Source: Blasia pusilla (taxonomy: Eukaryota > Marchantiophyta > Marchantiopsida > Blasiales). From it: 64,000 nt of DNA. The stretch is taken from NCBI GenBank assembly GCA_050084515.1, contig CM114272.1, positions 28,148,001 to 28,212,000 on the forward strand, read 5' to 3'. Both the position numbers and the translations under genes were made by a program. Below the pieces are notes generated by a model that was not told the origin of the DNA, searched no databases, and saw only the letters and a program-made list of their open reading frames with translations. This document shows, piece after piece, positions 47,691 through 58,800 of the stretch (the first letter of the stretch is position 1; each line of letters starts with the position of its first letter).

Positions 47691-48860
47691 TAGAACTTAA
47701 TTTCCAAATCTGAGATATTCAATTGAGATATTTTGCGATATGCGATGGATGTCAAAGGTGACGGATGTATTTTCTTAGAGGTTCTAGTACTTAAATCATG
47801 AATCGTGCTACCTTTGTACTATTAATCCAATAGGTTTTTTTGGGGGAATGGAAGTAAATACTAACAATTAGCACTTAGTAAAACCATAGGGTTAGTTATT
47901 AAGTTCACCTAACGTAGCTAGAACAAGTCCTTCTATAGATATGTTCTAGCTGATGCTGAACTGGTTTTTTTTTTCCCTCTACTTCTGAGGAGAAGATGAC
48001 GATTTGGGAATTAAGTTCCGTTTACTCGTTGCTACTTCATGCAACCACATTGAAGATAGAGATCCATCAAATAGGTGGTCTGGGAACACACTCATTGTAC
48101 TTATTCACTAGTATTTCCATTCTCTATTCCCACCACCCAACGTACGAACCTTTGCAAAGTCTATCCTTTCTCTAATCCATCCATAGAGGCGCTTAAGATA
48201 TTTCACTGCATTCAAACTTTTGCCGCTACCATTGTATCTGGGTTGTAGAATAATTTAGTTTCAGAATCTTTAATGTTTGCTTTCTCACGGTCTCCGGGAT
48301 TTCACCAACATCATCACTTTAGTTTTGATAACTAACCATACAATAATCCTACTTAGGAAGTTCAAGGCAAGAGCCCTAACATCGTATCTGATTAGTGACC
48401 CCCTTGCTCACGAGGATTTCATGATGATTTTTTTTCCAAGGGACGTGTGTCCGGCTTGCAATGACAAAATTTTCTTACAAATCATTGAAAAAAAAATTCC
48501 ATCAGTTAACTCATACATCTAAGAAAATATTTGAATTACCGACTATAAGAACGTCTTCAAAAATTTTGCACAGTTGTCGAAGTTGATTAATAGTTAATTA
48601 ATCTTAAGCCATCAAGAACATTTTATCTTCCCACATTGATTCTTGGTGGAATTAGAGACTCAATTGCACACCAAAAAAGATGAGTGGAACGGATAAGTGA
48701 ACCTGTTGTCGTGGGGAAGATTAAATAATTTAAGTTCTAATTTTACCTAGAAGCATGAATTAGAGGAAATCATAATCATGAAGCGTTTAGGAAACCCCAA
48801 AATGTTTTAATTCACCATATTTTTTGAAATTGGTGTTTATAGAGAATGGCTAGATTATGA
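47691..48860. other. No intact gene; contains a 0.18 kb segment repeated at 50.2 kb
   Basis: The segment with CCAAATCTGAGATATTCAATTGAGATATTT and CTTAGAGGTTCTAGTACTT, at about 47.70-47.85 kb, recurs at about 50.21-50.37 kb. This marks two related units in the second region. Otherwise AT-rich, no coding similarity. Confidence 0.45.
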
Positions 48861-50180
48861 TAGTGAGGGGCAAATTTTATTTTTTGACATGGCTGGAAAT
48901 GAAAGCCACCACAATATTCTTAACTATTTCACAAATGTGCAGAAAGAGAAGCCATTGTCAAAAGATAGTTTTTTAATGATGGTGTTGATACACTATCTCA
49001 AGCTTCTACGAGAGAACGTCATGAACAGGCACTTCTAGAATGCTTGGGAGTTCTATTACATTACCCGTTATTCGCTTATGTACATAAGGTGATATCTTAA
49101 CCTACTATCCATAATGAAACATTCTTTCCGATTACTCGAGAGTGTTCCTAATAGAGAATTGTTGGCGCAGCCTAATGTTTCCTAAGTGTACGTCAATCCA
49201 AAGGAGACAACTGCGAGTCAAAATCTTGCACCAAGAGCTACGACCAAGATGGTACACATTGACATTAAATTACAAAATATTTTGATATGTTAAGTCAATG
49301 AATACTATCTAATGGAACTCAAGTTTTAATTCCCTCTCTAACAGGCTAATTTCTTGCCTTAGTTGGTGGAGAAGTGAAATCCTTCAAGCCTCGATCTTCT
49401 TATCCTTGAAATCAATGGAATTCTTTTCCAAATTATAGACGAGATAGAGTACGGCTTAGGGGAAACAATGCTTTGCTTTTGAGAGATAAACGAGTTATAT
49501 ATGTCTTCCCTCACATAAGGCTATTAACTCATAAGATTGAGAAAATATCATTATGGGATTTGGAAAAAAATGCACGGGGAAGATACACTTGAAATGCTTG
49601 TAAGGCTGGAAAATTTGAGCTCTTTGCCTAAAACTTTCGTCAACAAGGCCAAAGTTTTTTTGGCTCTGGTATGGAATTGCTCTCTTTGTAAAGGGACCCA
49701 AGGAAAGTATGTGAAAGATCTACAGTTCTTCAACGCTATTAGAGAGTTAAGAAACTTCTCTTGCTCAAAGAATATCGTCCTAGTGGACAATAGAATCACT
49801 TCCCTTCTTTTGAATGATCCGTATTGATAATGTTATTGCCCTTCCAAATTTTAAATAAGTATCGGTCTTGGAGAAGAAAAACATCCTTCGGAAGATGGTA
49901 TTCTTCTCTCTTATCTTCTAATAATGAAAGAAAGTTTCTTGGATGGAATGAGTGTTAGTCATTTCATTTGTACTATGCGGATTGGTTTTCCTAAACCATC
50001 TTCAATCAATGGTAATAGTAAATATTTCCAAGGGTATTTCACGCAAGCTGTGCTAACTCCAAGAAAAGGTAGGCTTAATTAGAGAAGGTACACGGAAGGA
50101 TTACATAAGTATGTTCGACAAATTGAGCCATATGTGAAGAAATTCTCTCGATATGTTTATCATAGACGGTTGTTGATGGA
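48861..50180 (+). pseudogene. FCP1/NIF-type HAD phosphatase-like domain, decayed, copy 2
   Basis: Same order as copy 1. KDSFLMMVLIHYLKLL (about 48.96 kb) matches KDNFLMTMLTYYVELL. An exon near 49.19 kb reads YVNPKETTASQN, matching YYEPKEPTMSQN. Then come RLRGNNALLLRDKRVIYVFPHI, YHYGIWKKMHGEDTLEMLVRL (the HAD family's 'VGIWSS' region), CSLCKGTQGKYVKDLQFF and NIVLVDNRITSLLLNDP at 49.78-49.82 kb, and finally ESFLDGMSVSHFICTMRIGFPK at about 49.94 kb. Frameshifts at about 49.54 and 49.83 kb and stops mark it as a pseudogene. The second acidic residue of 'VDD' is replaced (VDN). The family call depends on motif spacing seen in both copies. Confidence 0.5.
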
Positions 50181-50509
50181 TATGATATCACATTCATTTC
50201 AAACTTGAGTTCCAAATCTAAGATATTCAATTGAAATATTTAGCCTCCTCTAATGAATATGAAATGGATATTAATTGTGATGGATGTGTTGACTTAGAGG
50301 TTCTACTACTTGAATTGTGAATGGTGCCATCTCTCTACCAATAGGACAGTCAATCTCCTTAGAGGAATGGAAGCTCACACTTACGAGATTAGAAAAACTA
50401 GAAGTCCAATTCTGAAGCTCACTTGACTTTGGGGTGGAAGTGACCTCTGAGTTTTTTTGGAAACAAATATAGGGTTGGAAAAAAAAATAGTTGGACCATA
50501 GATAGTGGG

Positions 50510-51260
50510 AGCCAGCTCATCTAGAACTATTGTTCCGAAAGCTTTTGAATTAGCTCTTAAGATCCAATTCCACAGGATGGAGCTATTCTAAAGTCAGAAG
50601 AGCTTCTTCTATGGGCAACTATAGTGCCATCCCCAATAGGAGTTTCCAAATAGTTAGAGTATAGGCATCTGGTTGAAGCTCATTTGGAACCATAGTTCCG
50701 AATGCTTTTGAGTTGGCTCTTAAGATCCAATTTTGACAATCAGAGCTATTCTCGAGTGGTAGCAAATCCTTCATTGGGAAATTGCGGGGCTACCCCAATA
50801 GGACCTTCCAAATACTCTAAGGATAGGGAGTAAGTTGATCACGACGCTCATTTGAAACTAGAGTTCTAAATGCTTTGGAATTGGCTCTTAACATCCGATT
50901 CTGACGGTAGGAGCTCTTCCGGAGCAAAAGAGCTCCCTCCACAGGAAAATGCAAGTTGACCTGCCAACAAGACCTTCCAAATAATGAGAGGATGGGCAGT
51001 GCGTAAGAGCTCATTTGAAACTAGAGTTTCTAATCCTTTTGGAATTGGCTCTTTAGATCTGATTCTTGCAGTATGAGTTGTTCCCAAGCAAAAGATCTCC
51101 CTGCTCAAGCAATTGCAAGGCGACCGCCAATAGAACCTTCCAAATACTCAAAGGATAAATGGTGGGTCGGAGCTTCCTTGGAACTAGAGTTCTGAATTCT
51201 ATTGAAATGGCTCTTAAGATCCCATTCGACCATTAGCAGTCGTTCTAGAGCCAGAACAAC
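50510..51260. repeat. Tandem array, period about 164 bp, palindrome-bearing
   Basis: The anchor GGCTCTTAAGATCCAATT and variants starts at about 50552, 50715, 50883, 51047 and 51209, giving steps of 163, 168, 164 and 162. Each unit also has GCTCATTTGGAACTAGAGTTC and CCAATAGGACCTTCCAAAT. Like the 207-bp array after copy 1, it follows the FCP1-like remnant. Confidence 0.87.
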
Positions 51261-51289
51261 ACCTTCTGTGGATAATTGCAAGGTTTAAG

Positions 51290-52150
51290 GTATATGGCTT
51301 GGGTGTAAGGTTTATGTGTTAGGGTGGAGGGTTGAGGGTTGAGGGTTGAGGGTTTAGATTAATATCATTTCTCTATACTTCTTCAACTTAGTATTTCACT
51401 TAGGGCTTAGGGTTTATGGCTTAGGGTTGAGGGTTTATGGCCCAACTTGGCTTAGGGTTTAGGATTTCTGGCTTAGGGCTTAGGTTTTAGGATTAGTGGC
51501 TTATGTTATAGGGTTTAGGGTTTTTGGCTTAGGTTTTAGGGTTTATGGGTTAAGGTTTAAGGTTTATGGCTTCGGGTGTAACGTTTAATATGTCTTAGGA
51601 TGAAGGGATGAGGGTCTAGGTTAATAAAATTTCTCTATACTTCTTTAAGTTAGTATTCACTTAGGGCTTAGGATTTAGGGTTTAAGGCTTAGGATTTAGG
51701 GTTTATGGCTTAGGATTTAGGGTTTTTGGCTTAGGGTTTAGGATTTAGGGTTTATGGCTTAGGGGTCAAGGGTGAGGGTTTATAGCTTAGGGTTTTGGGT
51801 TTTTGGCTTATGCTCTAGGGTTTCGGGTTTTTGGCTTAAGGCTTAGGGTTTATTGCTTAGGTTTCTAGGGTTTAGGGTGTTTGGCTTAGGGTTAAGGGAT
51901 TTTTGCTAAGGGTTTAGGGTTTTCGGCTTAGGCTTTAGGGTTTTTGGCTTAGGGGTTAGGGTATAGGGTTTTTGGCCTAGGGTTTATGGTTTATAGCTTA
52001 GGGTTAGGGTTTAGGGTTTAGTGTTTACGTTCTAGGCTTCAAGAAAGGGTTCCGAATTTTTGGCTAGGGCTTAGTATTTAGGGTGTAGGATTTGGGGTTA
52101 TTAATACCTTAGGGCTTACGGTTTGAAGGGTTTAGGGTTTAAGATAAATG
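51290..52150. repeat. Degenerate plant-type telomeric repeat (TTTAGGG-like), interstitial
   Basis: About 0.85 kb of variant repeats built from TTTAGGG, TTAGGGT, GGTTTATGGC and GGTTTTTGGCTTA. Exact runs of more than two TTTAGGG are rare, and GGCTTA interruptions recur about every 20-40 bases. It begins just beyond the 164-bp array. Plants use TTTAGGG at chromosome ends; here the block lies inside the chromosome. Confidence 0.9.
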
Positions 52151-52739
52151 ATCTGTTCAAGGTTGTAAACCAATAGGGTTTTGGACTTAGTAGTATGATA
52201 TAGATTTTAGTCCCACTTAGGGAAACGTGGTTCTCATCTAAAGTCGAAATGGATGAATTAAACTACATGGTGCAAGTTGGAGCATGATACTAAACAAGAA
52301 AATTTAAAATGGGAAGAACATGGAATCCGATTCCATTTGTGAAAGCTTCTACAAAACCATTTATTCAATAATCTCATACTATATTTAGAAATATAAAGAA
52401 ACTTTATAAAATCAAGTGATGACTCTCAATAATATTTAATTTACATTAAATTATAATAAAAGCTTACAGTAATTATGTTGTTGTTACTAGTAATCTCTAT
52501 CTTCTAGTACTAGCTAGGTTAGTGCCAAAAGTTATTCTAGACTTTACAAAATTAGCCACATCAATGGGGATACTCACTAATCTACCCTCTATTACATATG
52601 TTGAATTAGCGAAAGATGCTATGATCGAGTCATGTGGACACAACATTGGTTTTTCACTACTATTCTTCTCCCATTCTTTTACATCCTAATTTTGATATCT
52701 CCTACTTGGGGTTATGTTCCCTCTTCCAAATGTATTCAA
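52151..52739. other. No gene recognised; 3' flank of the DUF7869-like relic
   Basis: AT-rich. A TTTATT word on the plus strand (AATAAA on the minus strand) occurs several times, but none can be assigned as a poly(A) signal. Confidence 0.35.
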
Positions 52740-55700
52740 TGGCCATCAATACTGAATTCTGAAATTTGTATCTTCACCAACTCCAACTAGAACTTGTCCC
52801 ATCCATATGGGATATTTGTTTCTTTCTTGTCCTAGTCTAATAATGACAAAGTCTCCAACATTGAAATCTACCAATGCAACTTTTGTTTCCTCCATTGATA
52901 ACATATCAACTCTAGGCGTGAATCTAGTGGGCCCACAATAGTGATCTCGATTTGGAGGAATTCCACTTCCAAAGACAATAGAAACTTGAGTGTTCTATTT
53001 GGTTAGAGGCCAAAAATCTTCCAATGTCTTAGAGAACGATGAAGCGATGTCATGGGCTATCAAACTGGTCCTATTATTGGTAGAAGAATCTTCATTTTTT
53101 GGTGTCTTGTGATTTAATCGCACGTTTTGAACCTTGTCCTCTGGGTTTCCATGAGGAAACAATTTCTCCAATTCCTTAATCGTCTTCCTCCACTGCCGTC
53201 CTAGTTGTTGGAACTCCACCTTTGTGCCTCTGGAAGACTTGCTTCCCATCTTATCAAAGTACTCGATGTACTGAGATACACCTTTCTTCACATCGGAAAA
53301 TTCCTTCAAGGGTGTGGGCAGTAAGCGCTTTGGATTCCCAGTAGGGATAAGAGGATGTCAGTAATTTTATGACGTAAAAAAATGTCATACCCATGCTCAT
53401 TCGGCAACCACTCTTTATCAAAACCATACATCTTGTAATGCATGATGGGCATACCATCCGGAGATCTAGTAAATTGGAATCGACTTGGCTTCAACAATCC
53501 ATACCACTGATTTTTTGTCTTAGGTCCGATGAAACCTTTCAAGTATTCCTTGAAGTCGGGAATATCCTCAACCACTTGTGGTGCTGGATTTGGTAAGGTG
53601 GAGTTAAAAAAATTATGTCGCACGATATTTCAAGGTGTATGCATTATGTCGTTGCAAAGTTCCCGGAAACTTGGTAGTAAATATAGCATCAACATCTTTG
53701 TGAGTGTGCGTGGGGATGAGAAAAACCAAGTGAATCTCTTCGAATACCTCCTTGTGAACAAGAAGGGCCAAGTATGCCATGAGATAAATATTTTTGTTAT
53801 CTTTTCTAGAGTTTTCCATTTTTAGAATCAAAATTTTAGGCAGCTTCCTTGATCCCTCTTTGGCAGAATCCTATAGGCTACATGGAGTAATCCATCAAGC
53901 TTTTCCCTCCCTTTTAAGAATCAATTGTGAAGTGGAGTTAGGTCCCGCCCGTCCAAGAATTCTTATATTTCACCGCGGGGGTTTTCCAAACTCCGAAACA
54001 ACTTTGCCAATGATCCAATTGTCCAATTAGATCCCTGCTTATAGACTCCTATGTCAAATTGAGCAATTACACACAATCCATGCCCATGAGTCAAGATACC
54101 TACAATAAGAAAAAGAGTGAGTAAAAGTTAATTCAACTTAATATTCAAATACCTAAAGAAGGTATCGTTTCTCCAAATCGGGTATCTACGGCAAGTAACA
54201 CATGCGTCCGCAAGTTCTATTAGGCAAGAAATGTAATGCCCTATGAGAACTTCAGTTCCAATTGATGGATCAGGCATAGACCGATCTCTTTCTCCTTAGG
54301 GAACAGTTTTGGGTGTGGATTAAAAATGGGATCTTAAGTCCTACTATGTGAGCAGGGTCAAGATAGCCCTACAAACTTGCTAATTTTCACCTGTGTCCTA
54401 AACCATTTTCTAGTATAATGGAGTGTTATTCTGCAATATTTACCTGTAAAAGTAATTGGAAATGGTTGAGCTAGAGCCAAATCTTTGGTTTGTTGCCAAG
54501 CTCTTAGCAAGCCTATTTTGAAACTATCCATTTTGTCGTGGATTAGGCAAAGATAAGACTCGAGATGACGCACGGATTATGCTCGCCAAGTGTAATATAA
54601 AGTCCTTTGAGACCTTTGCAAGAGGTCATCATGTTTGACTGCCCTGCCCGTTCTAAACCCTTAACAACAGCCTTCTCCTCGTTTGTCGATGCAGTATTTC
54701 CCAGAGACTTCAGCATTGCACACGTTGCACAACAAGAAAAGTTATCACCTGATTTGTGAAAAGCAACATTGGAGAAAGATTATTTTTTGATTTGACTGAT
54801 AGTCATGATTGTACACAAACAGACAAGTCCTTCCTTAGGACGGACATGGACGGACAAGTTTGGACATGTTTACGGACATGGGTTCCAAGAGGTGGGACCC
54901 ACACTTATAGCCCATGATGGAAGGCAAGGCAAGGATGAGAGGAGAAATGAGGGAGGAAGATGGAGGGAGTGGATGTGGAAGGAGGAAGAAATGGGGGAGT
55001 ATGGAACACGAAGGAAATTAAGGGGAATGAGAAAGAAGGGAAAGATGGGGCCCATACGGACAAGTCCTTCCATAGGATGGACATAAGTCCATGGATATGG
55101 ACATCTCCACGGACACGGACTTTGTCCACATGCAACCTTGTTGATAATTGATTGTGAGACTCGCACTAATCCCAATTTCCCTCCTTCCTTATTGACTATT
55201 TCTCGTATGTACTTCCGGGAGAAAAATTGAGGAAACCGAATCAATTCCTCTCTTCTCCCATATGACATTGTTCTTTCCTTGTGGGGCATCCGATCTCCAG
55301 TCTCCTCAATTATTAGCTTTACCTTTTTCACTGCTTGCGTCGTCCTCTGGGTTATGCAATTTCTTCCCAAGTTCCCATGCCTCGTCTACGTCTTGCCAGC
55401 TCTGACATTTCTTACTTGGTCCTCAAAGCTCATTTTTCCAAGACCATGGATCTGTTGCCAACCTGGGAGGCACACCGTTCTACCAGGCTTCCAATTGCAC
55501 AACCCTTCGTCCGTCAATGAAGTGAGATGAATGGACCATGGCGTGGAGTGATTCCCTTCTTTCTTGAAAGGATTTGTTCCAATACTTCTCTCTGCTTGAA
55601 CAAACAACATCTCTCACCGTATATTGGCAACAAAATTTTGTGCAATAATTTTTTGATGCCACTTGTGATATATCTTCCTCTGTTTGCTTTTTGTTCATTT

Positions 55701-56700
55701 TGGTAGCTTCTAGTAGACATCGCTTTTTACACCGATAAGCGTACGTGTAAGTTCTCTTCCTTTTGCCTGTTATTGCTTCAACGGCCCCTCGGGACACGGT
55801 TGAACACTCCAAGCAGCATGTCCACAAGTCTCGTCCATCTTTAACAATATAAGATACCGTAGGCTATATGACTAAGTTCCTTTCAAGAACCTTGTGGCGT
55901 GTAAGACGGCTAGTGATGTTGGTAATGAATATGCCAACATGGTGATCCCCTAGTCTTTGACCACTAACTTTGTTGTTTGGATTGACGTAGTGAACAATTC
56001 CCTCTCCGATATTTAGACATCAATTGTTCTCTATAAGTTGCATTGATAAAAGGACTGATTCCATAGGACTAATCATGGAAACCGCAACTTGTACGTCGGT
56101 GGAGGTATTGCAGACTGAGTGCTTCCTCTCCCTAATATCCATGGTTTCATTGTATTTTTCTGTAATCAAATATCTGGAATATTTTGCAAATATTCCCACC
56201 ATATCTTGTAGCCTTCTTCCATCCGAGTAGGTAGCTGGTTTGTAGTATGACTCATCAATTATTACGCACACCCACGATTACCATTGGTAGTCAAAGAAGA
56301 ACATAGGTTAGATCTCATCTGAATTGAAGCTTTCGACAACATGCCCTGAACCAATAAGAAGCTCTAATCCCTTTGGATCTCTTAAGAAAACTTTCTTTTA
56401 ATATTGTGTTGGGCAATGAGACCCTCCTTCCACATCCTCACATTCACCACATGTATTATTTGTTGTAACTCCATTATGAGGCCATGTGATGAATGCTCCA
56501 ATGAAATCAAATAGAGGTTCTTCATTGTAACTGCTTGTTGAACTTCCGAAGACTTCCTCTAGAGATATGTACAAGGAGTCCTTACCAAGTGGTATATTAT
56601 GGACTATTCTCTCGGAATAGATGTCTAAGATTCTAGCTCTTCCAACATAGATGGATGATCCATCCTGTAGATACACTACATCACCGATGCAGAATTCCAT
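52740..56700 (-). pseudogene. DUF7869-type (GHTHEDID-motif) transposon-associated gene, decayed
   Basis: Minus-strand relic read from a Met at 56700. N-terminal 56700-56398: FCIGDVVYLQDGS...GRARILDIYSE, a BAH/chromo-like start. At 55.83-55.48 kb a cysteine-rich part (CCLECS, CTKFCCQYTVRDVV) leads to KYWNKSFQERRE and FIDGRRVVQLEAW. Then at 55.37-55.14 kb come TTQAVKKVKLIIEETGDRMPH and related sequence. A small repeat interrupts at 55.14-54.81 kb. Beyond it another frame reads FTKSGDNFSCCATCAMLKSL, and at 53.83-53.61 kb LVFLIPTHTHKDVDAIF, the counterpart of the family's G-H-T-H-E-D-I/V-D signature with G changed to T. The end (about 52.87-52.76 kb) reads GDFVIIRLGQE, YPIWMGQVL. Order and motifs fit proteins I recall as dispersed repeat genes in mosses and algae; their function is unknown to me. 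Confidence 0.55.
54811..55140. mobile_element. Small dispersed repeat (MITE-like), copy 2, inserted in the DUF7869-like relic
   Basis: About 330 bases with inverted-type ends (GATTGTACACAAA on the left; the complement of the right end reads AGGTTGCATGTGGACAAA). Internal sequence GACAAGTCCTTCCTTAGGACGG through GGGGCCCATA matches 4.05-4.29 kb. Coding similarity of the surrounding gene stops at the right edge and resumes after the left edge, so it landed inside that gene. The GGACAAGTCC-like and GGACATGTCC-like words are short palindromes. Confidence 0.68.
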
Positions 56701-56789
56701 TATATGAATCTCAAATCTGCACTATAACATCAAAGTGGCAATTGATTATTAGCCATACACCAAAGGAAAGTGGGGCAAAACTGTAATCA

Positions 56790-58800
56790 TCTTGTTGCAC
56801 AGGGCGAATTGGACCTTAAGATCCATTTGGGAAGAGTGGAAACCTCTAGGATGTGTCTGATTGGAACTCTGGTTCCGAATGTGGCGATGTGCCATCCACC
56901 TAATAAAGTCAGCAGAAAGTTCAAAATAGCCTGCTTTGCGCCTCTATCGCGATTCTATGAATCATGGTTGATCTATTAAGAAGAAATGTGGATTGTCCGC
57001 TGACTGGCACACGGAGGTCTGAATGTCCTTAATTCGGATCTTAAGATCCGATGGAAGGGGATCACTGAACTGTGGGCGAATTGGACCTTAAGATCCAATC
57101 GGGATGAATGTCAACCTTTAGGCTAAGTCCAATTGGAACTCTCGTTCCGAATGTTGCAAGGAGGTATCCACCTAATAACGCCAGCAGAGAGTTGAAAAAA
57201 CCTGCTTTACACCTCTATCGTGATCTATGAGTTGTGGGTTATCTGTTAAGAAGAAATATGGATTGTCCGCTTATAAGCATGCAGAGATCCGAATGACATT
57301 CAATCAGATCTTAAGATCCGATAAAAGGGTCACTCGACAACGGACGAATTGGATCTTAAGATCTAGTTGGGAAGTGTGGATCTTAAGTTCCACTCTAAGC
57401 AGGGAAAAGCGTCAGCCTCAAGGATAGTTCCGTAACTGGAACTATAGTTCTGAATGTTCCTAATAAAGTCAAGAGAGAGTTTGCGAGCCTGAAGGCCAAC
57501 ATTCTCTCACGTGGAGGTAATTTGGAAACTATAGTTCCAAATGACCTTCTAACGTATGTTAAGATCCCATTTAAAAGGACATCAGGCACCTCTCCACGAG
57601 ATGGGAACAGATAACTTCCAGCTATACTAGAAGGTTTTGTTGGCATGCATACGGAGGTTCGAATGTCTTTAATTCGGATCTTAAGATCCAATCGAAGGGT
57701 CACTCGACTGTAGGTGAATTGGACCTGAAAATCCAATCCGTGTGGGAAAGGATAAGTCTGATTGGAACTCTGGTTCCGATTGCTACGAGGAGCCATCCCC
57801 CTTATGAAGTCAACAAAGAGTTGAAAAAAACGACTTTGCGCCTCCATTGCGATTCTATGAGTCGTGGTTTATCAGTTAAGAATAAATATGGACTATCCTC
57901 TGATAAGCACGTGGAGGTCCAAATGACCTTCAATCAAATCTTAAGATCCGATAAAAGGGTCACTCGACAACGAGCGAATTGGATCTTAAGATCCAATTGG
58001 GAAGTGTGGATCTTATGTTCCACTCTAAGCAGAGAAAAGCGTCAGCCTCTAGGATAGTTCTACGATTGGAACTATAGTTCCAAATGCTCCTAATAAAGTC
58101 AGGAGAGAGTTTTCGAGCCTAAAGGCCAACATTCTCTCACTTGGAGGTGATTGGGAACTGTAGTTCTGAGAGACCTTCTAACCAATGTTAAGATCCCATT
58201 CGAAAGAACATCGGGCGCCTCTCCGCGAGAACGGAATGGACAACTTCCAGCGATACTGGAAGGTTTCGCTGAGAGGCATGTGGAGGTCTGAATGTCTTTA
58301 ATTCGGATATTAAGATCCGATATAAGCGTCACTGGACAATGGGCAAATTGGATCTTAAGATCCATTCAGGAAGGGTGGATCTTAAGGTCCATTCTCAAGC
58401 AGAGAAAAGAGTCAGCCTTTAGGGTAGTTCTCTGACTCGAACTATTATTCCAAATGTTCCTACTAAATTCAAGAGAGAGTATGCGAGCCTGACTGCCAAC
58501 ATTCTCTCACTTGGAGATGATTGGGAGCTGTAGTTCCGAATGACCTTCTAACAGATGTTAAGATCCCATTCGAAAGAACATCGTGCACCTCTCCGCAAGA
58601 TGGGAACGGAAAACTTCCAGCAATATTGGAAGGTTTTAGTGACGAGCACGCGGAGATCCGAATGTCTTTAACTCAGATCTTAAGATCTGATCAAAAGGTC
58701 ATTGGATTGTGGGTGAAATGGACCTCAAGATCCAATCGGGATGACGAAGGATAAGTCCAAACTTTGGTGACCTTCTAACGGATCTTAAGATCCCATTTGA
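56790..58800. repeat. Higher-order tandem satellite, alternating about 265 and 370 bp, palindrome-bearing
   Basis: The anchor GAATTGGATCTTAAGATCCA and variants starts at 56806, 57078, 57346, 57716, 57976, 58345 and 58715, giving steps of 272, 268, 370, 260, 369 and 370. Segments 638, 630 and 629 bases apart are the most alike, so a unit of about 635 bp made of two subunits was amplified. The perfect palindromes GATCTTAAGATC and GGAACTATAGTTCC recur while the spacer sequence varies. Short open frames on both strands here are repeats, not genes. Confidence 0.88.

Noticed and set aside
51290-52150. A true chromosome end
   Set aside because: The repeats are degenerate and genes and satellites continue on both sides, so it is interstitial.
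54870-55370. 166-codon minus-strand frame as a single gene
   Set aside because: Its second half lies within the small dispersed repeat; only the first half belongs to the DUF7869-like relic.
57395-57847. Open frames of 100-150 codons within the higher-order satellite (also 57719-58057 and 58099-58365)
   Set aside because: They repeat with the satellite period on both strands and arise from its composition, not from a gene.
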